IMG/VR virus record: IMGVR_UViG_3300037225_000388
Span: 1-35,545 of that record
Direction: 5' to 3' (one strand)
Origin: a virus
DNA length: 35,545 bases
Shown: in pieces, positions 15,552 through 25,332 of the stretch
How the letters are laid out: every line of letters begins with the position of its first letter
Position numbering within the stretch: the first letter of the stretch is position 1
Made by a program: the position numbers and the translations under genes
Notes under the pieces: model-generated
Seen by the model: only the letters and a program-made list of their open reading frames with translations
Database searches by the model: none
Told to the model about the DNA's origin: nothing

Positions 15552-17498
15552 ATGAGCGATTTCGTCATCCCGAACGAGAACCTCTCTCCACCGTCACCCG
15601 CGGGCTACGGAGCTGCATCCGCCGCGATAGACGAGGCGACAAAAGCTGTCCTCGACCCCATAGCGAAGGCAGGCCAGTACCTCCACAAAGTCGCCCAGGA
15701 TGCGGCGTTCGTGAACATGCAGGCCGACCTCCTGCACGCGAAAGAGGGAGCCAACGCGAAGGCCATCGACCTTGTGCAGCAGGGTCCGGGGAAGGGCTTC
15801 GACTTCATCACCAGCGAGGGGATCGACGACAACGGCCAGCCGGCGCCGATGCGCACGATCAAGCTCAACCCCGATTTCCAGACCTACCTCGATGGCGCCC
15901 AGCAGGCCCTGGCCGACAAGTACAAGGCGTTCCCCGACGTGGTGAAGTACGCTCTGGAGTCATTCACGGGGACAGCGGTAGAGGCGCACAAAGCCGCCTA
16001 CCAAGAGGCTACGAAGGACGCCGTGGAGAATGGGAAGGCCGGCGTTGACCGAGCTCTCCAGATGGCGACCCAGGACGCGATCAAGACGGGGAGCACCGAC
16101 CTCCTCGATGCCTTCGCGTCCAACCCCACCTACCAGAACTTCTACCACCCGGAGGTCCTCGCGGAGAAGGTAGGGGCCGCCAAGGCCGCGGCGCAGCTCG
16201 GGATGCTTTCGAAGTCGCTCCTCGATTCTGTCCAGAATCAGGGCAAGGAAGCTGCCATAGCGCAACTCGCCCAGCAGACAGGCATCGACGAGAAGGACCG
16301 CAACCAGCTCAAGGGCCAGATAGAGGCCGTTGACGCCGGCGAGCAGGCACAGTGGAACCAGAAGGTCATCGACTCCGCGGTGAAAGCGCACGACGAGGGC
16401 GGCATGATCTACAGCCAGGCCCTCGACCAACTCGTGAGCCAAGTCCCGGGCTTCCGCCAGGATGCCACGATGAAGGCGGCGATGTCCTATCTGGACTCCA
16501 AGGCGAAAATCGACAATCAGAAGATGAGCAACTCCGTCGATGCCTACAATCAGGCTGGCAACTCGTGGGAGGACACGCTGCGCTGGTTCTCCGACAAAGA
16601 CCAGAAGTTCGCAGCCAACACGGATTACGAAAAAGAATACAGCTTCATCGAGGCTCGCATCAAAGACGAGAAGGAGCCCCCGAAGGGACCGCTCGCCAAT
16701 CGCATCCCCCCCTACCTCCTCCTCCTCGATTCGGAGCCTTCCTCCGAGAAGCTGGACAAGGGTGCGATCTTCCGGCAGGCGTTCAAGGAGGGCGGCTACA
16801 CCGTACCGGACGGTCCGGACAAGGGAAAGGTCATCAAGATCGACGGTGAGGAGCTGGACTACCTCCTGAGAAACCGCAAAGACGACGACCCCACCCTCCA
16901 CGACGCCATGGGCATCATCCATACGTGGGCCTCCCCGAACCCTGTGACAGGTGCGACGCTCATACGTCCCGAGCAGGGCGTGGCCGCCAACATGATGCTC
17001 AACGATTGGTACAGGAAACGCGCCGCGCAGGGTAAGACTCCAGACCTTCAGGAAATCTACGGCGCCGTGGACCACATCAAGGGTGTGTTCACGGACAAGC
17101 TCCTCAATCAGGAGGTGGGCCAACTCTTCTCGACGAAAGGCGTTCTCAATCAGGTTCTCTTTGGCTCCCAGGACCGCGGGGCCATGAATGATCTCCAGGG
17201 GAAGATACAGCGCGGGGAGACCGCGGAGATGGCGCAGACGGAGGGTTTCCAGCCGACGATGAAACGGTACCAGGACTTCCTCCAGAAGGACCTCGCCGAC
17301 GCCGTGAAGGGTGCCAAGGTTACCTCCGTGAAGGCTCCCGAGAAGGAGAACGGGCAGACGTACCTGCACACTCAGGGAGGGGGCGTCTATACCTACATGC
17401 TGGACGCCAACGGAAAGGGCGTCTGGAAGGGCACCACCGAGGATGCCGCGAAGAAGTTCCCTGACCCCGCATCGTGGCCCGTCGTGGCGAAGAGATAG
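15552..17498 (+). CDS. internal (ejection) virion protein, gp15-like
   Basis: A 648-aa, almost wholly helical, Ala/Lys/Asp/Gln-rich protein from ATG 15552, preceded by GAGAGGAAG. No membrane segment or enzyme motif is visible. Length and position, second of three large proteins after the nozzle, match gp15-like core proteins, which form the periplasmic tunnel during DNA entry. The call rests on synteny and composition. A 640-codon open frame on the opposite strand here is a high-GC shadow. Confidence 0.7.
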   Translation: MSDFVIPNENLSPPSPAGYGAASAAIDEATKAVLDPIAKAGQYLHKVAQDAAFVNMQADLLHAKEGANAKAIDLVQQGPGKGFDFITSEGIDDNGQPAPMRTIKLNPDFQTYLDGAQQALADKYKAFPDVVKYALESFTGTAVEAHKAAYQEATKDAVENGKAGVDRALQMATQDAIKTGSTDLLDAFASNPTYQNFYHPEVLAEKVGAAKAAAQLGMLSKSLLDSVQNQGKEAAIAQLAQQTGIDEKDRNQLKGQIEAVDAGEQAQWNQKVIDSAVKAHDEGGMIYSQALDQLVSQVPGFRQDATMKAAMSYLDSKAKIDNQKMSNSVDAYNQAGNSWEDTLRWFSDKDQKFAANTDYEKEYSFIEARIKDEKEPPKGPLANRIPPYLLLLDSEPSSEKLDKGAIFRQAFKEGGYTVPDGPDKGKVIKIDGEELDYLLRNRKDDDPTLHDAMGIIHTWASPNPVTGATLIRPEQGVAANMMLNDWYRKRAAQGKTPDLQEIYGAVDHIKGVFTDKLLNQEVGQLFSTKGVLNQVLFGSQDRGAMNDLQGKIQRGETAEMAQTEGFQPTMKRYQDFLQKDLADAVKGAKVTSVKAPEKENGQTYLHTQGGGVYTYMLDANGKGVWKGTTEDAAKKFPDPASWPVVAKR

Positions 17499-17501
17499 CC
17501 C

Positions 17502-20500
17502 GTGGGAGATGCCTTCGCTCCCGGACCCCCGCCTCCCCCAGAGGTAGCCACGCAGCCCACGGCCCCGGTAGCCGTCATGGCCCCGCCGCCGCCCCCAGAG
17601 TCGGCCTCCCCGCCCCCCCCTCCCCAACAGGCCCCGGGAGCCTCTGCGCCCCCTCCTCCCGAGGATGCCCGCCAGCGCATCATGGCGCTCTCCCCCGACC
17701 CCGCGCAGGCGGATGCGAAGTTGAGCGCGTCCGAGCAACTCGGGAAGTGGCTGCGGATGAATCCTGCGGACGTTCACGGTAATTTCGCCCCCATCGCGGA
17801 GCATATTTTCGGAGATTCGGCCAAGGGTCAGACGCCGGCGACCATCGGGCAGAAAGTCTCCAATATGTTCAAGGGCCAGCAACTAGCGGCCCAGGACGCT
17901 GATCTCGCTGGCAAGATGTTCCTCGGAGACGACAGCCAGGCCACCAAGGACGCGCGTGCTGCCGTTAAGAAGCAGCAGGCCGAGTTGGGGCCGACCTTGG
18001 GGTGGCTCCCCCAGCAGGCCGCGGGGATCGCCTTCCAGCTTGGATACCAGGTGGAGCACGCCACCGACACCGTTGCCTACACGGGCCTGTCCATCCTCAG
18101 CGGAGAGTTGCTTTCGAAGACGCTGGGCATGAACCCCAAGACGCACTTTCTGGAGGCGGCTGAGGGAGAGTCCAGCAAGGTGTTCGGCTCCCTCGTGGGA
18201 GGCTCCTACGGAAGTCTCATCGACCGCGGAGTGGACCCCACCTACGCGCGCATGGCCGCCGCGGGGCTGGGCGCTCTCCAAGTCGGAATGATGGCTATCC
18301 CCATCGGCCAGGAAGTGGCGAAGCCGGTTGGCGACGCCCTCATCGACGGCGTGATTCGACCCATGCTCAACGGAGCGATCGACAAGACTGCGGCCTCAGT
18401 GATCCCGAAAGCTGCCGCCGGGAAGCTGGCAACGACCCTCGGCATGGACGCGGCCACGGCAGAGACGGCAGGGGCGTTCGGGAAGCAGGGGCTCATGGCC
18501 GTTGGGATGGCGACGGCGAACGCCGCGCTTCCCGAAGTGGCGGCCTCGCTTTCGAATAGGCTGAAGGGCACGCATGTCGAGCTGAAATCCCCCCGGGAGC
18601 TTGCTGGAGAGATCGCTCAGGGGGCGGCTGGTCAGTTCCTCGTTGTGGCAGGCGCTGTTGGCGCCCACGAAGCCCTCCGATCCATGGTCCAGACGCACAT
18701 CGAGAACGCCGTCTCCGCAGCGGCCGACCGGGAGCTCGCCAAGCAGGCCCAGGAAGCGCGCTTCGAGGAAGCCGTGAAAGCCTCTGCGGAAAAGGCGAAG
18801 GCCGCGGAGATCCCCGAGCATCCTATCGAGGCGGCAACGCGCGAGATGCAGGCAAAACAGACCATAGGCGACATCGTGGATAGGGAGCCACAACTCCCCG
18901 AAGTGAAGCCTGCCGAGGACCCCTACGCTGCCCAGCTCGAAGCCGAGACTGCGGAGGGAAAGACCGTGAGCGACGAACAACTGAAGGCCATGCTCGACAA
19001 GGCCAAGGAAGCCCACGGGGAAGACATCAAGATGCCGGGGGTCACGAAGGACTGGCACGACGCTGTTCGGATGGACCCCAACGACGAGGGGAAGGCTGTC
19101 CTCTGGTACAACGACGCCGAGGGCGGGACGCACGCGATTGTCGAACCCCTGGAAGCAAAGGCGACCGAACGGCCTTCGACGGGAAACGGCATGGACAAAA
19201 CGACCGCCGAACCCGCAACCCGTCCGGTCACCCCTGCCATGAGCGAAGAACAGGGCCGCGTGCTCGACGAGGCGACGCGCACAGAGGAGGGGAGCGCCGA
19301 CTACATCGAGCGCCGGCCCGACGTGCAGGAACTTACCAAGAAAATCTCCAATCTCCAACTGGCGGTTGACCAGGGGAAAACCGACGCGAAGGCCGCACTC
19401 GAAGCCGCCAAGGCTGATAAGGTCGCTGCTGTGAAATCGCTACGGGCTCAGATGGACACGCGCGTCCAGATGAAGAAGGACATATCGCGCATCGACGAGA
19501 TTGTGAAGGGCGCGAAGTTCATGGAGGCTGATCTCGGTGAAGCCGTGAAAGCCATAGGGGAGAAGCTGAATCTCAAAGGCAAGACGGCGAAAGCCAACCT
19601 TGACGAGACTCTACGCGGAGAACTTTCCAAGGTCGTCGATGCCATACAGGCTTCCCCGGATCGGGGCCCCACCATCGACCTCAACAAACTGCGCGAGGCT
19701 TCGACGGTGAAGATAAAGGATCTTCCTCCGGCAATCATTTCCGACCTCGCTGACGCTCTCTCGAACCTGGATTGGATCCAGAGGATGCGGGAAAAGGTAC
19801 GGACTACCCAGGGCGACATCGAGCGATCCGCACTGAGAACAGACACCCTTCCCCGCATCAAGGGCATGAAGCTGACGGCGGAGGAGATGGCGAACAAAGA
19901 GCCGACACTCGGCAAGACCTTCAAGGCGGCTGTGCGGGACGCGAAGAGTGAGGGCGGCGTACTCGCCAACACGTATGACATGAACGCCGAGATCGTGTTC
20001 GGAGGCCAGGACAATAAAGCCTACCAGACGGTCGGGCGCGATATGCTTGAAGCCTCCTACGCTCTGGAGCCGGCGCAGAACGCCCTGAAATCACCGATCA
20101 TGGATGACCACCTGAAGAGCCTCGGAATCGACCACCGAACGAACCCCGAGAAGTACAACGCGATGCGCGGTCGGAGAATCACTGAGGACAACGTGACTGC
20201 CACCTACGGGGAGATCATGTCGTGGTACATGATGTTCAAGGACGCCAACCACAAGGAATCGCTCTTGAACGGGACGCGCCTTGAGCATTGGGATGCCATC
20301 GACACCCACGACATCATCAAGATCCCCGAGGAAACGTTCCAGAAAATGTTCTCCCACCTGGACCCGAAAGACGTGAAGATGATGGACGAAGTGGCAACCA
20401 AGCAACTTCTGAAATCGGGAGATGCCCTGGCAAAAGACTTTGAGGAACGCTATGGCTACCCGATGCCACGGGTGGAGAACCGCTGGCCCAAGTTTGTCAT

Positions 20501-22022
20501 CAAAGGGGAGAAGGCCAACTTCGCAACCGACCTCGAAGACCTCCAGAAGAGCAAACAGTGGATTCGTCTTCACGTTGACGAGTCGAGGACAATCGAGCGC
20601 ACCGGAAGCACGGCCCCCGTCTACACGCGCGACTTCTACAGCACGATCCAGGAGGACCTCAATCAGTCGGCGCTCATCACCACGATGGCAAAGCGCGCGA
20701 AGGCCGCAGCCGACATCCTCTGGGACCCGGTGATAGGACCGAAGCTGGAGCGCCAGTTTGGCAAGCCCCGCATCAATATGATGCGCGACGACCTGAAATA
20801 CATGGCGGGCCAGAAAGACACCCCCCGCGGCTTCGAGAACGCGATGGACGCCGCCGGCAACTGGACGGGCATCATCGACCTTGCCGGTAATATCAAGAGC
20901 GGTGTGAAACAGGCAGCCCTGGCCATCCGTTCAGCGCTCCAATTCGGGACCCTCGAATCAACGATGAAGACCCTCGCTGATGTAGTCTTCCATCGCAACG
21001 GATCGCGGGAGACATCGAGGGCAACGTCAAAGCTATACGACAGCCAGACCCGGCGCGGAGGTACGCTCGACCAGACACAGATGCTCCGGAAGGAATTGGC
21101 GATCAGCAGCCCGGGAGTGCAGGGAGAACATCCCATCCTCGAAGGAGCCGCGCGCGTTGTATCCCGAGCCAGGACGATTGGAAAGCGCGCGGGAATGGCG
21201 TTCAACCGCGCAGGGACCGACTTCGCCTACAACTTCGACGCAACCCTTGGAAGGAGGCAGGCCGAGATCGAGTTCCGAAGGGCCTCTCAGGGCAAGCAGA
21301 TGAGCGAGGACTTCAAGAACATCACGGGCTTGAAGGAGGGCGATGTCCCCGGGCTTTCTCCCGCAGATAAGACGATAGCGGCAGGGAAGTTCAGTGACGC
21401 GATCATTGGGCAGACCCACGCATCGAACATCCGAGGCCAGGAGGCGGGCATTCAGAAGTTCCCCGTGATGCGCTTCCTCACGAAGTTCAAGAGCGAGGGC
21501 ATTAAGGGGTTCGAGGTCGTGCGCCGGACGATGATGCAGGCTCACCGGAACCCCACCGCCCAGAATATCTGGAAGGCGACGAGAGTCACGGCGTTCTACG
21601 CAATCGGTGAGGGGCTCATGTTTTACGGAATGGATCAGGCAGGGACGGCTATCACGAACGCCATCCGGGGTCTGGTGGGAAAAGAGCCTCTCCCCGAGCC
21701 GAAGCGCAACAGAAAGGAGATGCTCGGCGACGTTGCCAAGAGCATAGGACGGGAAGATGCGGGAATGGTTCTCGGCCTCGGAGACATGGCCGTCGAGGGA
21801 TACAATCTCGCGGTCAACCCTCAGCAGCCCAACATGGGGCCAGTGGAGCAGACTCTTGCGATGGCGCCACAGTCTTTTGCCGCCGTCCTGAAGATGATAA
21901 ACCCCCACTCAAATCAGGTGGAGAAGGACAAGGCGTGGAAGCAGCTCCTGAGTTCCTTGACCGACACCGGCCTCACCACTTTCGGTCTGTCACAGCGTCC
22001 GCTGAGAGGGCTTCTGAAGTGA
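17502..22022 (+). CDS. giant internal (ejection) virion protein, gp16-like
   Basis: At 1506 aa from GTG 17502, this is the largest gene. Residues 9-54 are strongly Pro-rich with several runs of five prolines. They are followed by a helical body, hydrophobic Gly/Ala-rich patches near residues 245-300 and 365-390 that could be membrane-active, and a long charged coiled-coil region. Size and place, third in the ejection set, match gp16-like proteins that span the cell envelope during DNA delivery. T7 gp16 begins with a lytic transglycosylase domain; none is visible here, and the Pro-rich segment stands in its place. A separate exported transglycosylase is encoded at 31874. Confidence 0.8.
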   Translation: MGDAFAPGPPPPPEVATQPTAPVAVMAPPPPPESASPPPPPQQAPGASAPPPPEDARQRIMALSPDPAQADAKLSASEQLGKWLRMNPADVHGNFAPIAEHIFGDSAKGQTPATIGQKVSNMFKGQQLAAQDADLAGKMFLGDDSQATKDARAAVKKQQAELGPTLGWLPQQAAGIAFQLGYQVEHATDTVAYTGLSILSGELLSKTLGMNPKTHFLEAAEGESSKVFGSLVGGSYGSLIDRGVDPTYARMAAAGLGALQVGMMAIPIGQEVAKPVGDALIDGVIRPMLNGAIDKTAASVIPKAAAGKLATTLGMDAATAETAGAFGKQGLMAVGMATANAALPEVAASLSNRLKGTHVELKSPRELAGEIAQGAAGQFLVVAGAVGAHEALRSMVQTHIENAVSAAADRELAKQAQEARFEEAVKASAEKAKAAEIPEHPIEAATREMQAKQTIGDIVDREPQLPEVKPAEDPYAAQLEAETAEGKTVSDEQLKAMLDKAKEAHGEDIKMPGVTKDWHDAVRMDPNDEGKAVLWYNDAEGGTHAIVEPLEAKATERPSTGNGMDKTTAEPATRPVTPAMSEEQGRVLDEATRTEEGSADYIERRPDVQELTKKISNLQLAVDQGKTDAKAALEAAKADKVAAVKSLRAQMDTRVQMKKDISRIDEIVKGAKFMEADLGEAVKAIGEKLNLKGKTAKANLDETLRGELSKVVDAIQASPDRGPTIDLNKLREASTVKIKDLPPAIISDLADALSNLDWIQRMREKVRTTQGDIERSALRTDTLPRIKGMKLTAEEMANKEPTLGKTFKAAVRDAKSEGGVLANTYDMNAEIVFGGQDNKAYQTVGRDMLEASYALEPAQNALKSPIMDDHLKSLGIDHRTNPEKYNAMRGRRITEDNVTATYGEIMSWYMMFKDANHKESLLNGTRLEHWDAIDTHDIIKIPEETFQKMFSHLDPKDVKMMDEVATKQLLKSGDALAKDFEERYGYPMPRVENRWPKFVIKGEKANFATDLEDLQKSKQWIRLHVDESRTIERTGSTAPVYTRDFYSTIQEDLNQSALITTMAKRAKAAADILWDPVIGPKLERQFGKPRINMMRDDLKYMAGQKDTPRGFENAMDAAGNWTGIIDLAGNIKSGVKQAALAIRSALQFGTLESTMKTLADVVFHRNGSRETSRATSKLYDSQTRRGGTLDQTQMLRKELAISSPGVQGEHPILEGAARVVSRARTIGKRAGMAFNRAGTDFAYNFDATLGRRQAEIEFRRASQGKQMSEDFKNITGLKEGDVPGLSPADKTIAAGKFSDAIIGQTHASNIRGQEAGIQKFPVMRFLTKFKSEGIKGFEVVRRTMMQAHRNPTAQNIWKATRVTAFYAIGEGLMFYGMDQAGTAITNAIRGLVGKEPLPEPKRNRKEMLGDVAKSIGREDAGMVLGLGDMAVEGYNLAVNPQQPNMGPVEQTLAMAPQSFAAVLKMINPHSNQVEKDKAWKQLLSSLTDTGLTTFGLSQRPLRGLLK

Positions 22023-22078
22023 TGCCCTTGACTCCCGCCGTCTCCCGGCACACTATAGAAAGCGAGATGCGCGCATGA
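22019..22078 (+). CDS. possible coupling mini-ORF, 19 aa
   Basis: A GTG overlapping the preceding stop (GTGATG) opens a 19-codon frame whose TGA overlaps the ATG of the tail fibre gene. It spans exactly the gap between the two genes, so it could carry ribosomes across by coupling. The peptide has no recognisable character. Support is the two overlaps only. Confidence 0.25.
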   Translation: MMPLTPAVSRHTIESEMRA

Positions 22079-23550
22079 TAGCCACGACGCAGACGAGCCA
22101 ATTCTACACCTTCACTCCAGGCGCATCGCCTTCGACGTACAACATTCCCTTCTGCTACAGGCAGCAGGCCGAAATATTTGCCATCATGTCTCAGACCGGC
22201 TTGCCGAACCTCCAGCTCACGCAGGGGGTGGACTTCAGCTTGACCCTCCCCTCTCCCACCGGAGGGACGCTCACGCAGATGAGAACGTGGGACGTTCGCT
22301 ACGGGAACCTCACGATCTTCCGCTCCACTCCTCACGTCAACGAGGAGAGCGTGGTGGACGGCGGGGGGATCGTCGCCGACCGCCTTGAGTTCATGATCGA
22401 CGAGCTCACCCAGATGATCCAGGAGATCGGCAACGGCAACATCCCGACCTCCGGGTACGCACTCACCTTCCCGACGAGTGATCCCCCGGGGCTCAGCTAC
22501 GTCCTTCCCGTGGTGGCGGCGCGCGCGCTCCAGCAACTGACCTTCGACGCCTCGGGGGCGCCTTCGGTAACCGCTTCGGCAGGGGCGGCCATCAACGCCG
22601 TGTGGCAGGCAGGACTCGCTCAGGCACAGACCATCGCTCTCCAGATTTCTTTCGGTCTCATCCCCGCGGGATCGACCATCGACAAGATGCAGTTCGACAT
22701 GGAGAACCGCCATCGCCTCGGAGAGTACGTGTGGACGGACGACTACGTTGCCCCGTCACAGTACGACCCCGCTAACCCTCAGAATCAGTGGGCGGGCCTC
22801 TACCTTGAGAACGGCGACCAGACGATCACCACGGCTCACTGGCCTCTTGGAGTACCTCACCTTCTCAGCATCCCCATCGCCTACCAGCGCGGGCAGGGAA
22901 CGGAGGTCACGGCCTTCGGGTGCTCGGGGTGGTCGATCACATCGAACGTCGTCACCATCACGTTCAACGCGACCACGGCGAACGATGCAATCCTGGCGGC
23001 GCTTGCCGAGGAGCTTCTCGTCCATGGGAATACCTACACGGGATGGCGGACGGTCACCGTTCCCCTCCTCGGAGCGAGCGTCCCGGCCGGCGACTACGCG
23101 ATCACGAACCTCAACGCTGGAGCGCGGACGCTCACCTTCTCCTACACCGTCGCCAACAACTCCGGGGGCGCCTTCAACGCCAACTTCTACGCCTACCGGA
23201 TTTCGGGGAGTGCAACCTCCGCGCTCGTCTACAAGGCTCAGGGACGCACGCTCATGTCCACGGGAGACTTGGATGAGGAGACGCCCTACGCCGCGCAGAA
23301 CAAGAACATCATTGGGCTCAGGAGGAGGAGCTGGGGGCAGGGGCATCTTCACAGACCGGCGGCAGATAATTCGGTTGGCGGTGCCGTAGCTGGATTCACT
23401 TACAATTCAGCATCGCAAGGGACCGCAAATCTTGCCACGGGGTCTCCCATCACCGACGGCACCAACGGCACCCCGCGTGCGGGCAAGAGCACTGAGGCGA
23501 AGAGCATGGGAGCGGCCTTGAGCCTTTGGATGGGTAGGTACGTGGCATGA
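22075..23550 (+). CDS. tail fibre, T7 gp17-like N-terminus
   Basis: A 491-aa protein from ATG 22075. Residues 1-125 match the virion-binding N-domain of T7-type fibres: a YNIPFCYRQQAEIFAIM segment, a GVDFSLTLP strand, a GNLTIFRSTPH strand and a helical close (DRLEFMIDELTQMIQEIGNG). The middle is Ala/Gly-rich and helical. The C-terminal part is beta-rich with Thr/Asn repeats and ends in a short tail (KSMGAALSLWMGRYVA) resembling the tips of other phage fibres. The C-terminus would recognise the host surface. It lies after the ejection proteins, as in T7. Confidence 0.82.
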   Translation: MIATTQTSQFYTFTPGASPSTYNIPFCYRQQAEIFAIMSQTGLPNLQLTQGVDFSLTLPSPTGGTLTQMRTWDVRYGNLTIFRSTPHVNEESVVDGGGIVADRLEFMIDELTQMIQEIGNGNIPTSGYALTFPTSDPPGLSYVLPVVAARALQQLTFDASGAPSVTASAGAAINAVWQAGLAQAQTIALQISFGLIPAGSTIDKMQFDMENRHRLGEYVWTDDYVAPSQYDPANPQNQWAGLYLENGDQTITTAHWPLGVPHLLSIPIAYQRGQGTEVTAFGCSGWSITSNVVTITFNATTANDAILAALAEELLVHGNTYTGWRTVTVPLLGASVPAGDYAITNLNAGARTLTFSYTVANNSGGAFNANFYAYRISGSATSALVYKAQGRTLMSTGDLDEETPYAAQNKNIIGLRRRSWGQGHLHRPAADNSVGGAVAGFTYNSASQGTANLATGSPITDGTNGTPRAGKSTEAKSMGAALSLWMGRYVA

Positions 23551-23954
23551 TGAAGTTCGTCACCGTGTTCGGAGAGGACCCCTCGGCAGTGTCGCAACCC
23601 GTCCCCGTGTCCTCCGTACCCACGGCGCTCCAAGTCGTGGACCAGAAAGGCACCGTCGTCTTCTCCGTTGACACCGCGGCCGACCTCGCGGAGGTCACCA
23701 GCAACACCCAGGCTATGAACGCCGAGCTGACGACGATGGCTCGCGCCTCCGTGGGCAAGGACGATCCGGTGGAGGCGGTCCCCGAGCAGCCAATCCCCGA
23801 CGCGAAGGACCACTACCAGGGCCTTCTCTACAGGTGGAAGCTCACCGTGGAGATGCACAACAACGAGTCTCCTGACGACCCGTGGGCCGTCCAGGAGTTG
23901 CAGGACGTTCCCGACGCTCCGATTTCTATTGCACAGACGCAGGTGACAGGGTAA
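23547..23954 (+). CDS. hypothetical fibre-associated protein, 135 aa
   Basis: Begins at the ATGATG overlapping the fibre stop. The N-terminal half is beta-rich (VSSVPTALQVVDQKGTVVFS). The C-terminal half is helical, then acidic. Coupling to the fibre gene suggests a fibre-assembly chaperone or fibre-associated protein. No family is recognised, so this is context only. Confidence 0.65.
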   Translation: MMKFVTVFGEDPSAVSQPVPVSSVPTALQVVDQKGTVVFSVDTAADLAEVTSNTQAMNAELTTMARASVGKDDPVEAVPEQPIPDAKDHYQGLLYRWKLTVEMHNNESPDDPWAVQELQDVPDAPISIAQTQVTG

Positions 23955-23978
23955 GATGGTGGCACGGAGGATACTCAG

Positions 23979-24332
23979 ATGAAATACCTTTCCACCATCC
24001 TGCTTCTCGGACTTCTCGCTCTCACGGGATGCCAGCAGGCAGCGGTCCCGGCAGCAACCACGGCACTCGACCCCATGTTCCGCGTGGAAAACTGGTGTCA
24101 GTACAATGCCACGGTCTCCGCGAACGGAAGTGCGGATCACTACCTTCCCGCTCTGCGCGCTGATGGCCACGCCTACTACTACGAGCAGGCCGTCACGGCG
24201 GGAGACTATCAACTCACGGTGACGATAGACGCCTTCGGGAATCCCTCAAAGGTCTTCACCGTGGTCGTACCCCCCACGGATGCGGGGATCACGTTCGCAA
24301 TTCCCGTCTATCCCTCGGTGGACTGGAATTGA
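23979..24332 (+). CDS. phage-encoded lipoprotein, 117 aa
   Basis: ATG 23979 is preceded by CACGGAGGAT. The N-terminus is a textbook lipoprotein signal: MKYLSTILLLGLLALTGC, with lipobox L-T-G-C and lipidated Cys18. The mature part is beta-rich with no known domain. The product should be exported and lipid-anchored in the cell envelope. Phage lipoproteins are known as outer-membrane spanins and as superinfection-exclusion proteins. This one sits among fibre genes, away from the lysis cassette, so exclusion or receptor blocking is one possible role (inference). Confidence 0.8.
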   Translation: MKYLSTILLLGLLALTGCQQAAVPAATTALDPMFRVENWCQYNATVSANGSADHYLPALRADGHAYYYEQAVTAGDYQLTVTIDAFGNPSKVFTVVVPPTDAGITFAIPVYPSVDWN

Positions 24333-24344
24333 AGGAGTAGCGCA

Positions 24345-25136
24345 ATGGATCTTCAGGGCTCCCTGTTCGGGAAGGACATCACGATTCACGCTTTCGGCGT
24401 GAACTCGGGGACCTCGATCCTCAACCTCAACGACTTCGCGGTGAACCAGAGTCTCCCCGTGTTTTTCGGAACGGCGGGGTTCAAGTTGGACATCACCAGT
24501 TCGGACAACACGAAGGACGTGGCTGCGGGGACGGGCGCCAGGAAGATCAAGGTCTACGGGCTGGACGCCAACCTCCGGCCGCTGGTGGAGGAGATCGCGC
24601 TCAACGGGCAGACTGCGGTCACCACGGTCGGTACCTTCCGCCGCGTGTTCGCCGCCTCCGTCTCTCTTGTGGGAACGGACGGGGTGCAGGCCGGCGACAT
24701 CTACGTCATCAAGACTGGATCGAGCACGTGGGCGGGCGGGGTACCGAACACACTCACCGCGGCGAGCGTCTGCTGCAAGATCCTCATCGCCAACGGATCG
24801 GGCTACTCGGGCTACTGGACGGTCCCTGCTGACCTCACGGGCAACCAGGGAGGGGAGGTTCCGAAGCGCACGGGAAAGCTCATGGCGCTGTACCCCTCGG
24901 CTGCCGTCCAGAACGTGAAGTTCCTCATCCAGGTGCAGGCGAACATCGGCACCGACAACGCACAGATCACCGCCTATGAGACGATCATCGCGGGACTCAC
25001 CGCGGGTTCGGCAGGGTTCATCGACATGGATAACCTGAACCTTGACTACCCGGCGGGGACAGACATCGTGATGAAGGTGGTTCCGCTGGTCGCCGCTGGC
25101 CAGGTCGCCGTTGACCTGACGATCCGTTACGTGTAG
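24345..25136 (+). CDS. putative virion surface protein, 263 aa
   Basis: ATG 24345 follows GAAGGAGTAGCG. The protein is beta-rich, with a segment (AAGTGARKIKVYGLDANLRP, then EEIALNGQTAVTT) seen in various phage and virus structural proteins, followed by more beta strands ending in VDLTIRYV. It is probably a capsid or tail surface component. The exact role is not known. Confidence 0.7.
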   Translation: MDLQGSLFGKDITIHAFGVNSGTSILNLNDFAVNQSLPVFFGTAGFKLDITSSDNTKDVAAGTGARKIKVYGLDANLRPLVEEIALNGQTAVTTVGTFRRVFAASVSLVGTDGVQAGDIYVIKTGSSTWAGGVPNTLTAASVCCKILIANGSGYSGYWTVPADLTGNQGGEVPKRTGKLMALYPSAAVQNVKFLIQVQANIGTDNAQITAYETIIAGLTAGSAGFIDMDNLNLDYPAGTDIVMKVVPLVAAGQVAVDLTIRYV

Positions 25137-25148
25137 AAGGAGAGGGTT

Positions 25149-25331
25149 ATGGCAGAAACAGGCGTCAATCTTCTGGGGAGTTCGGTCACGGACTATGTGG
25201 CGCCGTGCCAGTTCATCAACTACAACATCGTGCTGGGGCCGAACCAGTTCCTGATCTTTGCACGGAGTCTTGAAATCTCAACCGGCGCGGCCATAGATGT
25301 CGGGCCGAGCGCAGTCGTGGAGGTAACATAA
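25149..25331 (+). CDS. small structural-type protein, 60 aa
   Basis: ATG 25149 has a strong ribosome binding site (GAAGGAGAGGG). The short beta protein ends in an acidic, hydrophobic strand (AIDVGPSAVVEVT) like small capsid or fibre attachment proteins. It lies between two surface proteins. No named family. Confidence 0.65.
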   Translation: MAETGVNLLGSSVTDYVAPCQFINYNIVLGPNQFLIFARSLEISTGAAIDVGPSAVVEVT

Positions 25332-25332
25332 C

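Noticed and set aside
15960-17882. 640-codon open frame on the minus strand, and similar long antisense frames such as 434-1558 and 8424-9563
   Set aside because: They oppose genes with clear family or synteny support, lack ribosome binding sites and recognisable domains, and are expected in high-GC DNA.
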